A program made the position numbers and the translations under genes. Below are positions 16,934-24,993 of a DNA stretch of 64,000 bases, piece by piece. The DNA comes from Methanocatella intestini (GTDB taxonomy: Archaea; Methanobacteriota; Methanobacteria; Methanobacteriales; Methanobacteriaceae). Location of the stretch: assembly GCF_002252585.1 (NCBI RefSeq), contig NZ_NQLD01000012.1; one strand, written 5' to 3'. Position 1 is the stretch's first letter, and each line of letters starts with the position of its first letter. Below the pieces are notes generated by a model, which did no database searches, had not been told where the DNA came from, and worked only from the letters and a program-made list of their open reading frames with translations.

Positions 16934-17431
16934 TCACCAATATTTAATTTCTAATAATAAAGATACAGGTTTGCCTTCTTCAATAGACAATTTCCATGCA
17001 TTTTTAACATCTTCATATGCTGTTTCAGGATTGGTAGGTTCAAAGAAATGGAAATCCATAGCATTTAATAATCTTGGGGTAGATTCTCCCATTGGGATTT
17101 GTCCGCAGATAGTTTCACCTTCAGTTCCTCTATGGCTAATGATTATTACTAATGGAAAGTTATATAACTCTGTTAATGATTTAAGTGCATTAATAGAGTT
17201 TCCAAGTCCTGAATTTTGCATTAATATGGCAGGTTTGCGACCGCCCATATATGCTCCTGCACAAATGCCTATTCCTTCTTCTTCTCTTGTAACTGGAACA
17301 TGCATGATTTCTTCATCTTCATCAACCATTTCCAATAGTTTACTTAAGTTAACACAAGGAACACTAACAACAAAATCAATTTCAGCATCTTTTAATCCGT
17401 TATAAATAGCTTCAGTACTATTCATATTCAT
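16934..17431 (-). CDS. comD: Sulfopyruvate decarboxylase, alpha subunit
   Basis: The 165-residue pyrimidine-binding half of the ThDP-dependent sulfopyruvate decarboxylase. Seen: DAEIDFVVSVPCVNLSKLLE, HVPVTREEEGIGICAGAYMG (with the conserved catalytic Glu), AILMQNSGLGNSINALKSL and PLVIIISHRGTEGE. It starts at ATG 17431 and is followed at once by comE. It diverges from cofH across about 145 bp of AT-rich DNA. Together with comA and the DUF39 protein it marks this region as a coenzyme M locus. Confidence 0.92.
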   Translation of the reverse strand: MNMNSTEAIYNGLKDAEIDFVVSVPCVNLSKLLEMVDEDEEIMHVPVTREEEGIGICAGAYMGGRKPAILMQNSGLGNSINALKSLTELYNFPLVIIISHRGTEGETICGQIPMGESTPRLLNAMDFHFFEPTNPETAYEDVKNAWKLSIEEGKPVSLLLEIKYW

Positions 17432-17577
17432 CCTCTTTATAGTTTTTAATATGTAATGTTGTATTGTTCAATTATATAATTATTTTGGATAAAATATTGA
17501 ATGAACTTACTATATTTTTATTATGTTTAATTTTCATATGGAAAGATATTTATTTAATTAAGTTATTATATTATTTT

Positions 17578-18729
17578 ATGTTTGATAAACTATCTATATC
17601 TTCTAAAACAGAAAAGATTTTAACTAATTCTCTTGATGAACCAATTTCTGTTGAAGATGCAAACTATTTAATAAATATTAAAGGGTCTGACTTGTATCCT
17701 TTACTTGCAACTGCTGATTATCTCAGGCAAGAAATTGTTGGAAACAACGTTACATTTATTAATAATTGTAATATTAACTTCACAAATATCTGTACTGTAA
17801 GATGTGGTTTCTGTGCATTTGGTAAAGATGCAGATGACCCTGATGCCTATATTTTAGATGATGAAGCTATATTAAAAAAGGCTCAGGGTGCTGTTGACAA
17901 AGGAGCACATGAGTTTTGTGTCATGGGAGGAGTTTTACCTGATGCAGATGTTGAATATTATGAACATTTGCTTCAATTATTAAAAGGGGAATTTCCGAAT
18001 ACTTTAATTCATGGTTTTTCACCAACTATGATTAAAGATGCAAGTGTTGTATCAGGCATAAGTGTTGCAGAAGCATTTGAAAGGCTTAAAAGTGCAGGTT
18101 TGGATACATTACCTGGAACTGCTGCAGAAATCTTAACTGACAGATCCAGAGAATTGATTTGTCCTGAAAAGGTAACAACACAGGAATGGATTGATATTGT
18201 AAAAACAGCTCATGAAGTTGGAATTTCAGGTTCAGCTACAATTATGTATGGGCATGTAGAAACTCCTGAAGAACGTGTAGAACATATTGACATTATCAGA
18301 AAAATTCAACAGGAAACTCATGGTTTTACAGAATTTATTCCAATGACATTTATGCACGAGTATTCTCCAATCTTTTTAGAAGGTCAGCAAAACTTAGGAG
18401 CTACAGGTACTGAAGATTTAAAATTATATGCAGTAGCTAGATTAATGCTTAAAGATTTAATTCCAAATATTCAGGTATCCTGGGTAAAAATGGGTTTCAG
18501 ATTTGCACAGGTATCTTTAACAGCTGGAGCAAATGATTTAGGTGGAACTTTAGGAGGAGATGAATTGTCTGAAGCTTCCGGAGCGCCAGATGGAGTTGAA
18601 GCATCTATTGATACTTTAAGTAATATGGTTAAGGATTTAGGTAGGAATCCTATCGAGAGAAATTCAAAATACACAGAATTTTATCCAATTGAATCTAAAA
18701 GTTCTGATGTGAAAATAGTATCAAAATAA
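17578..18729 (+). CDS. cofH: FO synthase subunit 2 (CofH), radical SAM enzyme
   Basis: A 383-residue radical SAM enzyme that joins tyrosine-derived 4-hydroxybenzyl to the ribityl-diaminouracil precursor; CofG then closes the ring to FO, the deazaflavin of coenzyme F420. The cluster motif CTVRCGFCAF (CX3CX2C) sits near residue 78. FCVMGGVLPDADVEYYEHLL, DTLPGTAAEILTDRSRELIC and SGSATIMYGHVETPEERVEH are typical of CofH. The open frame extends up to 17464, but the extension is a hydrophobic AT-rich translation; MFDKLSISSKTEKIL at ATG 17578 is the family start. No Shine-Dalgarno site precedes it, while an ATATTTAT box lies about 30 bp upstream, so the mRNA may be leaderless. Confidence 0.93.
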   Translation: MFDKLSISSKTEKILTNSLDEPISVEDANYLINIKGSDLYPLLATADYLRQEIVGNNVTFINNCNINFTNICTVRCGFCAFGKDADDPDAYILDDEAILKKAQGAVDKGAHEFCVMGGVLPDADVEYYEHLLQLLKGEFPNTLIHGFSPTMIKDASVVSGISVAEAFERLKSAGLDTLPGTAAEILTDRSRELICPEKVTTQEWIDIVKTAHEVGISGSATIMYGHVETPEERVEHIDIIRKIQQETHGFTEFIPMTFMHEYSPIFLEGQQNLGATGTEDLKLYAVARLMLKDLIPNIQVSWVKMGFRFAQVSLTAGANDLGGTLGGDELSEASGAPDGVEASIDTLSNMVKDLGRNPIERNSKYTEFYPIESKSSDVKIVSK

Positions 18730-18747
18730 AGTTTTAAAAGGGATAAC

Positions 18748-19416
18748 ATGAATATGACAGATATAGGATTATTGGTTTTAGTATATATTTATGTTATCAT
18801 AATTTTTGTTATTTCAGAGAAGTTTTTGAAAGATAAACCTTCATTTTCCCGCCGTTTTGTTCATATTATGGTAGGAAATTGCATTTTCGTAATGCCTTTT
18901 TTCAATGACCCTTATACGATGGTATGGTTTTTAACACTTCCGATTACAATAGCTGCATTTTTATTGACTAAATATTCTCCAATTAAAATTAAAAGCGGAG
19001 TTACAGATGCAGGTCATGATTTAGGTTTAGTTTACTATGCAGGAATATGGACATTTTTAATATTTTTACTTCCTGATAAATTATGGATAGTAGGAGTAGC
19101 TATTGGAGCTATGGTTTATGGAGACGGTTTTGCATCTTTAATAGGTCAAAAATATGGAAAACATCATTTTAACTTAACAGGTGATGTAAAATCTGTGGAA
19201 GGCTCAATTACCATGTTTATAATGGTTTGTATAATGTGCAGTGCTGTATTTTTAGTTTATGGTGCAATTGACTATAACATTCCAAATTATAATTTTGCAT
19301 TTGTGGTATTCATAAGTTTAATAGCTACCGTTTGTGAAGCTGTTACTCCAAAAGGTTTGGATAATTTAAGTGTTTCATCTGTTAGTGCTGTTTTATATTA
19401 TATTTTAATGGTGTGA
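18748..19416 (+). CDS. Diacylglycerol/polyprenol kinase family membrane protein
   Basis: A 222-residue integral membrane protein with about six to seven helices. Motifs fit the CTP-dependent dolichol kinase/phosphatidate cytidylyltransferase-like family (COG0170): SFSRRFVHIMVGN near residue 35, VYGDGFASLIGQKYGKHHF near residue 130, KSVEGSITMF and ATVCEAVTPKGLDNLSVS. It may phosphorylate polyprenol or another isoprenoid alcohol, which would recycle the carrier lipid made by UppS. It sits 18 bp after cofH and 3 bp before the thymidylate-kinase-like gene, so it is in one transcription unit with both. Confidence 0.82.
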   Translation: MNMTDIGLLVLVYIYVIIIFVISEKFLKDKPSFSRRFVHIMVGNCIFVMPFFNDPYTMVWFLTLPITIAAFLLTKYSPIKIKSGVTDAGHDLGLVYYAGIWTFLIFLLPDKLWIVGVAIGAMVYGDGFASLIGQKYGKHHFNLTGDVKSVEGSITMFIMVCIMCSAVFLVYGAIDYNIPNYNFAFVVFISLIATVCEAVTPKGLDNLSVSSVSAVLYYILMV

Positions 19417-19419
19417 TTT

Positions 19420-19980
19420 ATGGACAAATTCATAGTTATAGACGGTTTGGATGGTGCCGGAAAAGACACACAGGTTAAATTGCTGGCTGAAATGTATGAA
19501 AAACAGGGAAAAAATGTTGTTGTACGTTCTCACCCATGTAAGGATAATAAATATGGTATAAAATCAAAGGAAGCGCTTTTAAAAACTGGTAAAATTAATC
19601 ATTTAAAAGCTACAGTTTATTTTGGATTAGATGCAATCAGATCTCTTCGCAAATATTATTATAATGATAATATTGATGTTTTAATCTTTTCAAGATATAT
19701 TATGGCAGTTGTTTATCTTCCAAATGTTATTAATGTAATTATTTATAAATTTGTTTCATTTATTCTTCCAACATCAGAGTATATGTTTTTCCTGGATGTA
19801 AGTCCTGAAGAATCTTTAAAAAGAATTGATAATCGTAGTGAAGATACTGAAATGTTTGAAAATATGGAAGAACTTAAAAAAGCCAGATTTAAGTCAAAAA
19901 AAGTTACTTATGAATGGAATATTATAAATGCAGACAATAGTGTAGCTGAAGTTAATAATGAAATAAAAGAAAAACTATAA
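19420..19980 (+). CDS. Thymidylate kinase-like P-loop kinase
   Basis: A 186-residue nucleoside-monophosphate kinase fold protein. The P-loop is FIVIDGLDGAGKDTQVKLLA (residues 4-23). VVRSHPCKD fits a dTMP-site element, DVLIFSRYIMAVVYLP replaces the usual DR(Y/H) motif, and FFLDVSPEESLKRIDNR fits the lid region of thymidylate kinases. Standard dTMP kinases are around 200-210 residues, so this is slightly short and may be a divergent paralogue with another substrate. GTGAT, which includes the upstream stop codon, is its ribosome-binding site. Confidence 0.75.
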   Translation: MDKFIVIDGLDGAGKDTQVKLLAEMYEKQGKNVVVRSHPCKDNKYGIKSKEALLKTGKINHLKATVYFGLDAIRSLRKYYYNDNIDVLIFSRYIMAVVYLPNVINVIIYKFVSFILPTSEYMFFLDVSPEESLKRIDNRSEDTEMFENMEELKKARFKSKKVTYEWNIINADNSVAEVNNEIKEKL

Positions 19981-20232
19981 TACTTCTTTTATTCCTTCAA
20001 TGGTGTGAATCATTATAGAATTAAGGTTTTCCAAGTTAATTGAACTGATAGGAATATTTTGATTGTCTTCATTCATAAATAAAAGCTCTTTATCCATAAA
20101 TATAATCCAATTTACTTTATGAAGTACCACTCCATTGATTATTAATTCGCTGTATTGTGGTATAAAACTATTTTCATTTATTTCCTTAAAATAAGGATTT
20201 TTACGAAAGATATCTTTTAATACTTTATCCAT
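19975..20232 (-). CDS. Hypothetical small protein downstream of priS
   Basis: An 85-residue protein that I do not recognise, without cysteine, membrane segment or signal. It begins MDKVLKDIFRKNPYFKEI and contains a beta-rich middle (NGVVLHKVNWIIFMDKELLF). ATG 20232 comes 5 bp after the priS stop on the same strand, so it is probably co-transcribed with the primase subunit. Its last 6 bp overlap the end of the convergent kinase gene. Any role in replication is only suggested by position. Confidence 0.6.
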   Translation of the reverse strand: MDKVLKDIFRKNPYFKEINENSFIPQYSELIINGVVLHKVNWIIFMDKELLFMNEDNQNIPISSINLENLNSIMIHTIEGIKEVL

Positions 20233-20237
20233 AAAAC

Positions 20238-21212
20238 TTATTCTCCTCTTTCTTCAACAAATTTAGGAACAGCATCTTGCAGTGGGTCAAATGTTTCCCT
20301 ATTTTTAACTTCCATACATTTCATACTTACTTTAGAATGAAGTGATGATGGGAGCCTTAATATTCTTTTTAAATCAATAGATACTTTAGCATCAATTGTA
20401 GATAAATTAACTCTTGCCATAGCTTCTGTTAAATTTTTATATCTTCTAGGGCCGATATCTCTTTTAAAATATCCCCAGTTATCATTATCTAAATGATGTC
20501 TGTATTTTATAATGTCTTTCATTAGTTTGGGATTGATTTCATCTAATTCCTCATTACCTACTAAATGCTGAATATTATATTTTAATTTATCAGTAAAAAT
20601 TTTTGAGTATCCGATAGGAATGCTGAAATGTTCAAAATTAAAGCTTTTATTGGATATGTCAGGATTAAAAAAGTTGGATTTAGGAACTTCTGCACCGGCT
20701 GCATATTTTAAAACTTCTGATCGTAATTCGCTTCCAGAAGTCATCATTTCTTCATCAAGAATTCTAATATGATATCCTCTTCCTGAGTAAACTAAATGAA
20801 TATTATTTAAACCTAAATCGTCTTGAAGTGTATCAATTAATGAATTGACAATTTCTAAAGCATGTCCCAAACAGACTTCACAAACACTGTCACACTGACA
20901 GGTTCTGATTGGAATATCTTTAGCATCAACATCAAAAATATATTCTGCTTTCTGCCAGTCTTCTCTTCTTCTTGGATTATTATAGAAAGCTACAGAGATA
21001 TAAGCTGCAAAAGGAGCTTTATATCTTAAAAATTTCTTTAAAGACTCTCTGCCTCTAAATACTTTATATCTATCATTAGGTCCTTTTCCATTATGGTCAA
21101 AACCAAACTCTCTTTTCTTTAAATCTTTAAGAATAAAGTCAGGCAAGTCTTTAGTGGACCATTCCTCACGGTAATACTGCCTTCTTTCTTTAAGTGTAGC
21201 TTTAGAAAACAT
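20238..21212 (-). CDS. priS: DNA primase catalytic (small) subunit
   Basis: The 324-residue catalytic subunit of archaeal-eukaryotic DNA primase, making RNA/DNA primers for replication. Visible: a catalytic acidic pair in YIFDVDAKDIP, the zinc-binding cysteines in RTCQCDSVCEVCLGHALEI, the VYSGRGYHIRILDE motif, and KRILRLPSSLHSKVSMKC, which corresponds to the conserved nucleotide-binding element. The open frame extends to 21278, but that extension is a hydrophobic run of Ile/Tyr; MFSKATLKERRQYYREEW at ATG 21212 is the real start. Its partner priL lies 0.6 kb upstream, with one small convergent gene between. Confidence 0.93.
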   Translation of the reverse strand: MFSKATLKERRQYYREEWSTKDLPDFILKDLKKREFGFDHNGKGPNDRYKVFRGRESLKKFLRYKAPFAAYISVAFYNNPRRREDWQKAEYIFDVDAKDIPIRTCQCDSVCEVCLGHALEIVNSLIDTLQDDLGLNNIHLVYSGRGYHIRILDEEMMTSGSELRSEVLKYAAGAEVPKSNFFNPDISNKSFNFEHFSIPIGYSKIFTDKLKYNIQHLVGNEELDEINPKLMKDIIKYRHHLDNDNWGYFKRDIGPRRYKNLTEAMARVNLSTIDAKVSIDLKRILRLPSSLHSKVSMKCMEVKNRETFDPLQDAVPKFVEERGE

Positions 21213-21265
21213 AATAATCAGATATATTATGATTATTATTTTAAAGTATTTAATAATAGTTATGG

Positions 21266-21279
21266 TGTGCAAATGCACA
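21266..21279. promoter_or_regulatory. Perfect palindrome between divergent priS and next gene
   Basis: TGTGCA-AA-TGCACA is a perfect inverted repeat with 6 bp arms in an otherwise A/T-only intergenic region, 54 bp before priS and 35 bp before the divergent gene. A TATA-like TTATATAA follows at about 21283-21290 for the rightward gene. It may be a binding site for a regulator of both genes; no regulator is identified. Confidence 0.4.
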
Positions 21280-21313
21280 GTATTATATAATAAATTTAAC
21301 TATAATTCATATT

Positions 21314-21832
21314 ATGAATGATGAAGTAAGAGAAGTAATTGGTGTTGAACATTTAAAAACAGTTTTATCCACTTTAACCCCTGAAGATATTGTTAAACAT
21401 GCTTATAAAGAATGGTATCCTTGCCAAAGAACAGGGCATACTATTTTAAACCTTGAAAATGGAAAAATATATGGTTTGGGGATAGAATTAAATCAGTTGC
21501 CTCTTGTTGATACTGTTTATATAGAACTGTATTCTATTGATTGGGAAGAAGATCCCATTGAAGTTGAAGAGTTGTTTTCACCTCAGGAGTATGAAGAATA
21601 CCTGGAATTTAAAGATGATGAAGTTTGTGAATACACTCCGGATATTGTTTCTGATTTTTGTCAAAAAAAGGGTATTGATGAAAATGAACGTAAAATTGGT
21701 CTTTTAGCTTATAAATTTGAAAAAAATGAACAGAGCAACTACAATCAATGGGAATCAAAAATTTTAAATAAATATTATGATGTTATTATGGATGATTATA
21801 ATCCGTTTAAACAGATGGATAATGATTTTTAA
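21314..21832 (+). CDS. Hypothetical acidic protein between primase genes
   Basis: A 172-residue protein that I do not recognise, strongly acidic with many Glu, Asp and Tyr. It has no signal or membrane helix. Visible elements are a cysteine in WYPCQRTGHTILNLENGKIY, a beta-rich GLGIELNQLPLVDTVYIELY segment and an acidic middle (DWEEDPIEVEEL). It lies between the divergent priS and the convergent priL, overlapping the priL 3' end by 4 bp. The position suggests, but does not show, a replication-related role. Confidence 0.6.
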   Translation: MNDEVREVIGVEHLKTVLSTLTPEDIVKHAYKEWYPCQRTGHTILNLENGKIYGLGIELNQLPLVDTVYIELYSIDWEEDPIEVEELFSPQEYEEYLEFKDDEVCEYTPDIVSDFCQKKGIDENERKIGLLAYKFEKNEQSNYNQWESKILNKYYDVIMDDYNPFKQMDNDF

Positions 21833-23154
21833 TCTTTTTTATTATCAATTTGATATTTTTTACGCCCATAACATGATAAGGGATTATTAATTCCCTTGCA
21901 TGAGCTGTCAGGTTTACATAACTGAGGTAAATGAATTTTAATTTTTTCACAGCTCATTGGAGTGTACCATTTTGTTTCCCCTTCATGACTGATGTCAACT
22001 TCACTGTGCATACCAAAGCCTAATTTTGATATGATGTTGATTTTTTCTTGAGGCTGATCATCAAATAACGGTGGTGAACAGTTATCTGCAGCTTCATAAA
22101 TCAATGGCAATATTTCATTTTCTGTTATTGATAAATCAGGATCAATATCCGATACTTTAACACTTTCATCACTTGCAAAGATTCTTGGATATAATCTGGC
22201 ATATGATGCAAAGGAAGTTAATAATAATACAATAGCATCATTACGTCCGCCAGAGGAAACTCCTTCAATAGTATTTCTGATACATGGGGGAAATGCTTCT
22301 CTAAGTAATTTTCCACCTTTAACAGTACCGTAAATACCGCCGCTGCCTGCATAGAAAGTGTTGTATTTGCTGATTTCTTCTGGAATAAATTCTTTTAATT
22401 CCTCTCCGATTTCAGTAATGGCTGGATGGAGTTCAATTCTGGAAGACATTTCTTTGATTCTTTTGATGTATTCCTCTGTTTTTTGCATAATAAGTCTGGA
22501 GAGAATTAATTCCTTAATATTATTTCCAACTAGTATATTATACATCCTGTCGGGGTTTCTATCAGTAAATTCATCAGAATATTCCTCTAAAAATTCATCT
22601 TCTTCTAGAATAATATTTCCATGATTAATTAGTAAATCAGTTAAGGATAATCTTTTAGAAGCTATTACATCTTTTAGGGCTTTCCATTGAATTGATCCGT
22701 CAGTTTTGATATCTCTTAAGATGTCATCGATGATTTCACTTCTGCTTCCTGGAGGAATTTTAGCAAGTCTTTCTTCAATTATTTTTCCTTGAGATTCAAT
22801 AAAAAGTCTGGTTTCTCTTGAAGTTACATTAAACTGAATAGCTATAGCCTGACATAATATATGGAATGTTACAACATCCTGTCTGTATAAATTACTATTT
22901 GTTAAGTACTCAAATTCACTTTGAGCATAATTTTTATTGTTTTTTTTCTCAATTGCCCATTGTATTCTTTTTATAGCTAAATCTTTATATGATTTAGGAA
23001 TTAAGGAATCGTCGGATATTTTCTGATTTGCAGTATGTATTATTTCATTTACGAGTGTTTCGTCTTCATCAAAGAGTTTATTTAAGTCTCCGTACTCTTT
23101 AACAATTTGTCTTCCTTCACTGGACAATGGATTAATAAATGAAACTTCAACCAT
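21829..23154 (-). CDS. priL: DNA primase large subunit, iron-sulfur protein
   Basis: The 441-residue regulatory subunit of archaeal primase. It helps the small subunit start and count primers. The C-terminal 4Fe-4S domain ligands are visible: Cys in FPPCIRNTIEGVSSGGRND, in ADNCSPPLF, in QLCKPDSSCKGI and in NPLSCYGRKKYQ. The N-terminal half is helical (DLNKLFDEDETLVNEIIHTA). It starts at ATG 23154 without an evident Shine-Dalgarno site. It is divergent from the PIP-box protein gene at 23284, with 129 bp between them. Confidence 0.92.
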   Translation of the reverse strand: MVEVSFINPLSSEGRQIVKEYGDLNKLFDEDETLVNEIIHTANQKISDDSLIPKSYKDLAIKRIQWAIEKKNNKNYAQSEFEYLTNSNLYRQDVVTFHILCQAIAIQFNVTSRETRLFIESQGKIIEERLAKIPPGSRSEIIDDILRDIKTDGSIQWKALKDVIASKRLSLTDLLINHGNIILEEDEFLEEYSDEFTDRNPDRMYNILVGNNIKELILSRLIMQKTEEYIKRIKEMSSRIELHPAITEIGEELKEFIPEEISKYNTFYAGSGGIYGTVKGGKLLREAFPPCIRNTIEGVSSGGRNDAIVLLLTSFASYARLYPRIFASDESVKVSDIDPDLSITENEILPLIYEAADNCSPPLFDDQPQEKINIISKLGFGMHSEVDISHEGETKWYTPMSCEKIKIHLPQLCKPDSSCKGINNPLSCYGRKKYQIDNKKD

Positions 23155-23283
23155 GTTTTTTATATTTTATTTCATGTTTTAAAAAATTATCTTATTTTTA
23201 AGGTCATTATTGCTTTTTTAATAGAAAATTGTTAATATTACTGATTATTAAAATAATAATTAAGATTTTTAAGGGTAGTATAT

Positions 23284-24897
23284 ATGGTATGTAGAGGTAA
23301 TTTAACATTTCAGTCATTTGAATGTGAATATGATGAAGTTTATGAGGCTTATGATGTTGATGGCGACATTAAAAATGATGTTCAGATTTTAGCTGATTAT
23401 TATACTTATTCTGGTTATTATACTTTTTTAAATAGCTCTTTTTGGAAAAGTCTGTTTGATTGTATTTATTGGGAGGATATAACTGGCAGGGAATTTTCCA
23501 AAACTGATTTTGAAAACCTTTATTCTAGATTTTATGAAGATATGATTCCATTCTCATGTAATATTAAAGATATTCAGGAAAGAATTGATATTTTTTCTCA
23601 AATAATAACTGTTCAAGCAAATCTTAATGAGCATGCTTTGTTTAATATGGTGAATGTAAAGGAATTAAGTTTATTTGAAGATTTTATGAAAGTTTTTTTC
23701 AATAAACAAAATAAAAAAGTCAGAAAATCTTTTCTCCATTCTCACGGTTTTAAATATCTTGATGAATATTATAATGAAGGAAGACGCTATGATTATTTTA
23801 CCATGTTCAAGAAATATTTTGGTGATAAATTTTCTAAATTCATTGATGATGAACTGGAAAAATATGGAATTAATGAAAAGTTTTCTGCAATGAATGTAGT
23901 AAACTCAATTTTTTCCAAAATTTCCAAAGATCAACTATTGTCAATTATTAACAGATTAAATTTAAATAAGGAAAGTTTTAACTCTTTTAACCCATATTTA
24001 GCTTTCAATGGCCATGATATGATTTTTGTTTTCATGTGGGATGAATCTAAAAAACACTTTGATGATTTGGAAGTACTTTGGATTGATTTTTTATTAAATT
24101 CAGGTTTTGATGTTGAAATTTTTGCTTTTAACAAATCCAATAACTCATTGTCCAGATTTGTAAATAAATTTAAAGAAAATAAAATTAAATTGGAGTTATT
24201 TAATCTGGATGAAAATGGACAGGAGAACTTTAAATTAGAAAAATCAGATAAATTAATGATTGATGATTTCAGACAACTGAAAAATGAAATAAACAATTTA
24301 AATAATGAAAATATAGTAATTAAACTTGATGAAGAAGAAGTAATCTTTGAAGATATTTATGATGTATTTTTATGTACTTCAGAAAAAGAAAATAAAGGAT
24401 TATCTAAAGATTACTGCTGCAGATATGGGGATTCAAATCCCAGCAAATTTCCATGTAAGTATGTTGAGGAATATTTCAGTTCTATTTTTAATGTAACTGA
24501 CGGATTTGGCCATATTACTGATGATGGAATATGGAAATTCGATAAAGATAAAGTTAGGGGTAAGCTTAAGGATTTATCCAAAACAATGAAAATATGTCCG
24601 TTTTTTGATTATATGTCAAATAAAAAATCTTTAACCAAGTATCTTAAAAACATCAATCCTAAAACTATGCATCAGTGGTGTTTTGTAGATGAAGATGGTC
24701 ATTCATGGTACTTTTTAAGGAAAGTCTGGTTTAGTGATGAAGCTGATTTGGATTTTCCAGGATTTTCTAAAATGGCAGGTGTTAAAAAAACAGATGAAAA
24801 TGTTAAATCTAAAGCTGTAGCTATTTTAGATGATACGCTTAAAAAACAGAAAAACAGTACAGATGATGATACCGAACAGACAATGCTTGATTTTTAA
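23284..24897 (+). CDS. Unknown Cys-cluster protein with C-terminal PIP-box-like motif (paralogue 1)
   Basis: A 537-residue protein of no family that I recognise. It is acidic, Phe/Tyr/Asn-rich and soluble. Six cysteines conserved in the tandem paralogue are Cys364 (VFLCTS), Cys378-Cys379 (DYCCRYG), Cys391 (KFPCKYV), Cys438 (KICPFFDYM) and Cys466 (QWCFVDEDGHSWYF), suggesting an iron-sulfur or zinc site in the C-terminal 180 residues. The extreme C-terminus, EQTMLDF, resembles a degenerate PCNA-interacting peptide. It is divergent from priL. The N-terminal region (RGNLTFQSFECEYDEVYEAY) has a counterpart in the second copy. A DNA replication or repair role is an inference. Confidence 0.75.
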   Translation: MVCRGNLTFQSFECEYDEVYEAYDVDGDIKNDVQILADYYTYSGYYTFLNSSFWKSLFDCIYWEDITGREFSKTDFENLYSRFYEDMIPFSCNIKDIQERIDIFSQIITVQANLNEHALFNMVNVKELSLFEDFMKVFFNKQNKKVRKSFLHSHGFKYLDEYYNEGRRYDYFTMFKKYFGDKFSKFIDDELEKYGINEKFSAMNVVNSIFSKISKDQLLSIINRLNLNKESFNSFNPYLAFNGHDMIFVFMWDESKKHFDDLEVLWIDFLLNSGFDVEIFAFNKSNNSLSRFVNKFKENKIKLELFNLDENGQENFKLEKSDKLMIDDFRQLKNEINNLNNENIVIKLDEEEVIFEDIYDVFLCTSEKENKGLSKDYCCRYGDSNPSKFPCKYVEEYFSSIFNVTDGFGHITDDGIWKFDKDKVRGKLKDLSKTMKICPFFDYMSNKKSLTKYLKNINPKTMHQWCFVDEDGHSWYFLRKVWFSDEADLDFPGFSKMAGVKKTDENVKSKAVAILDDTLKKQKNSTDDDTEQTMLDF

Positions 24898-24993
24898 TTT
24901 TTAAAATTGAAAATATTATTTTTTCATTTTTTAAAAGTTTATATTTGATTTCACATTCCTGTTTAAAAAAATTAATAATTTACGGTAAGAATA

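Noticed and set aside
17464..17577. N-terminal extension of cofH
   Set aside because: The translated piece is a hydrophobic product of AT-rich DNA and is not part of CofH; the family start is at 17578.
21213..21278. N-terminal extension of priS
   Set aside because: It is an Ile/Tyr run from promoter DNA covering the palindrome; known primases start at MFSKATLKER-like sequence.
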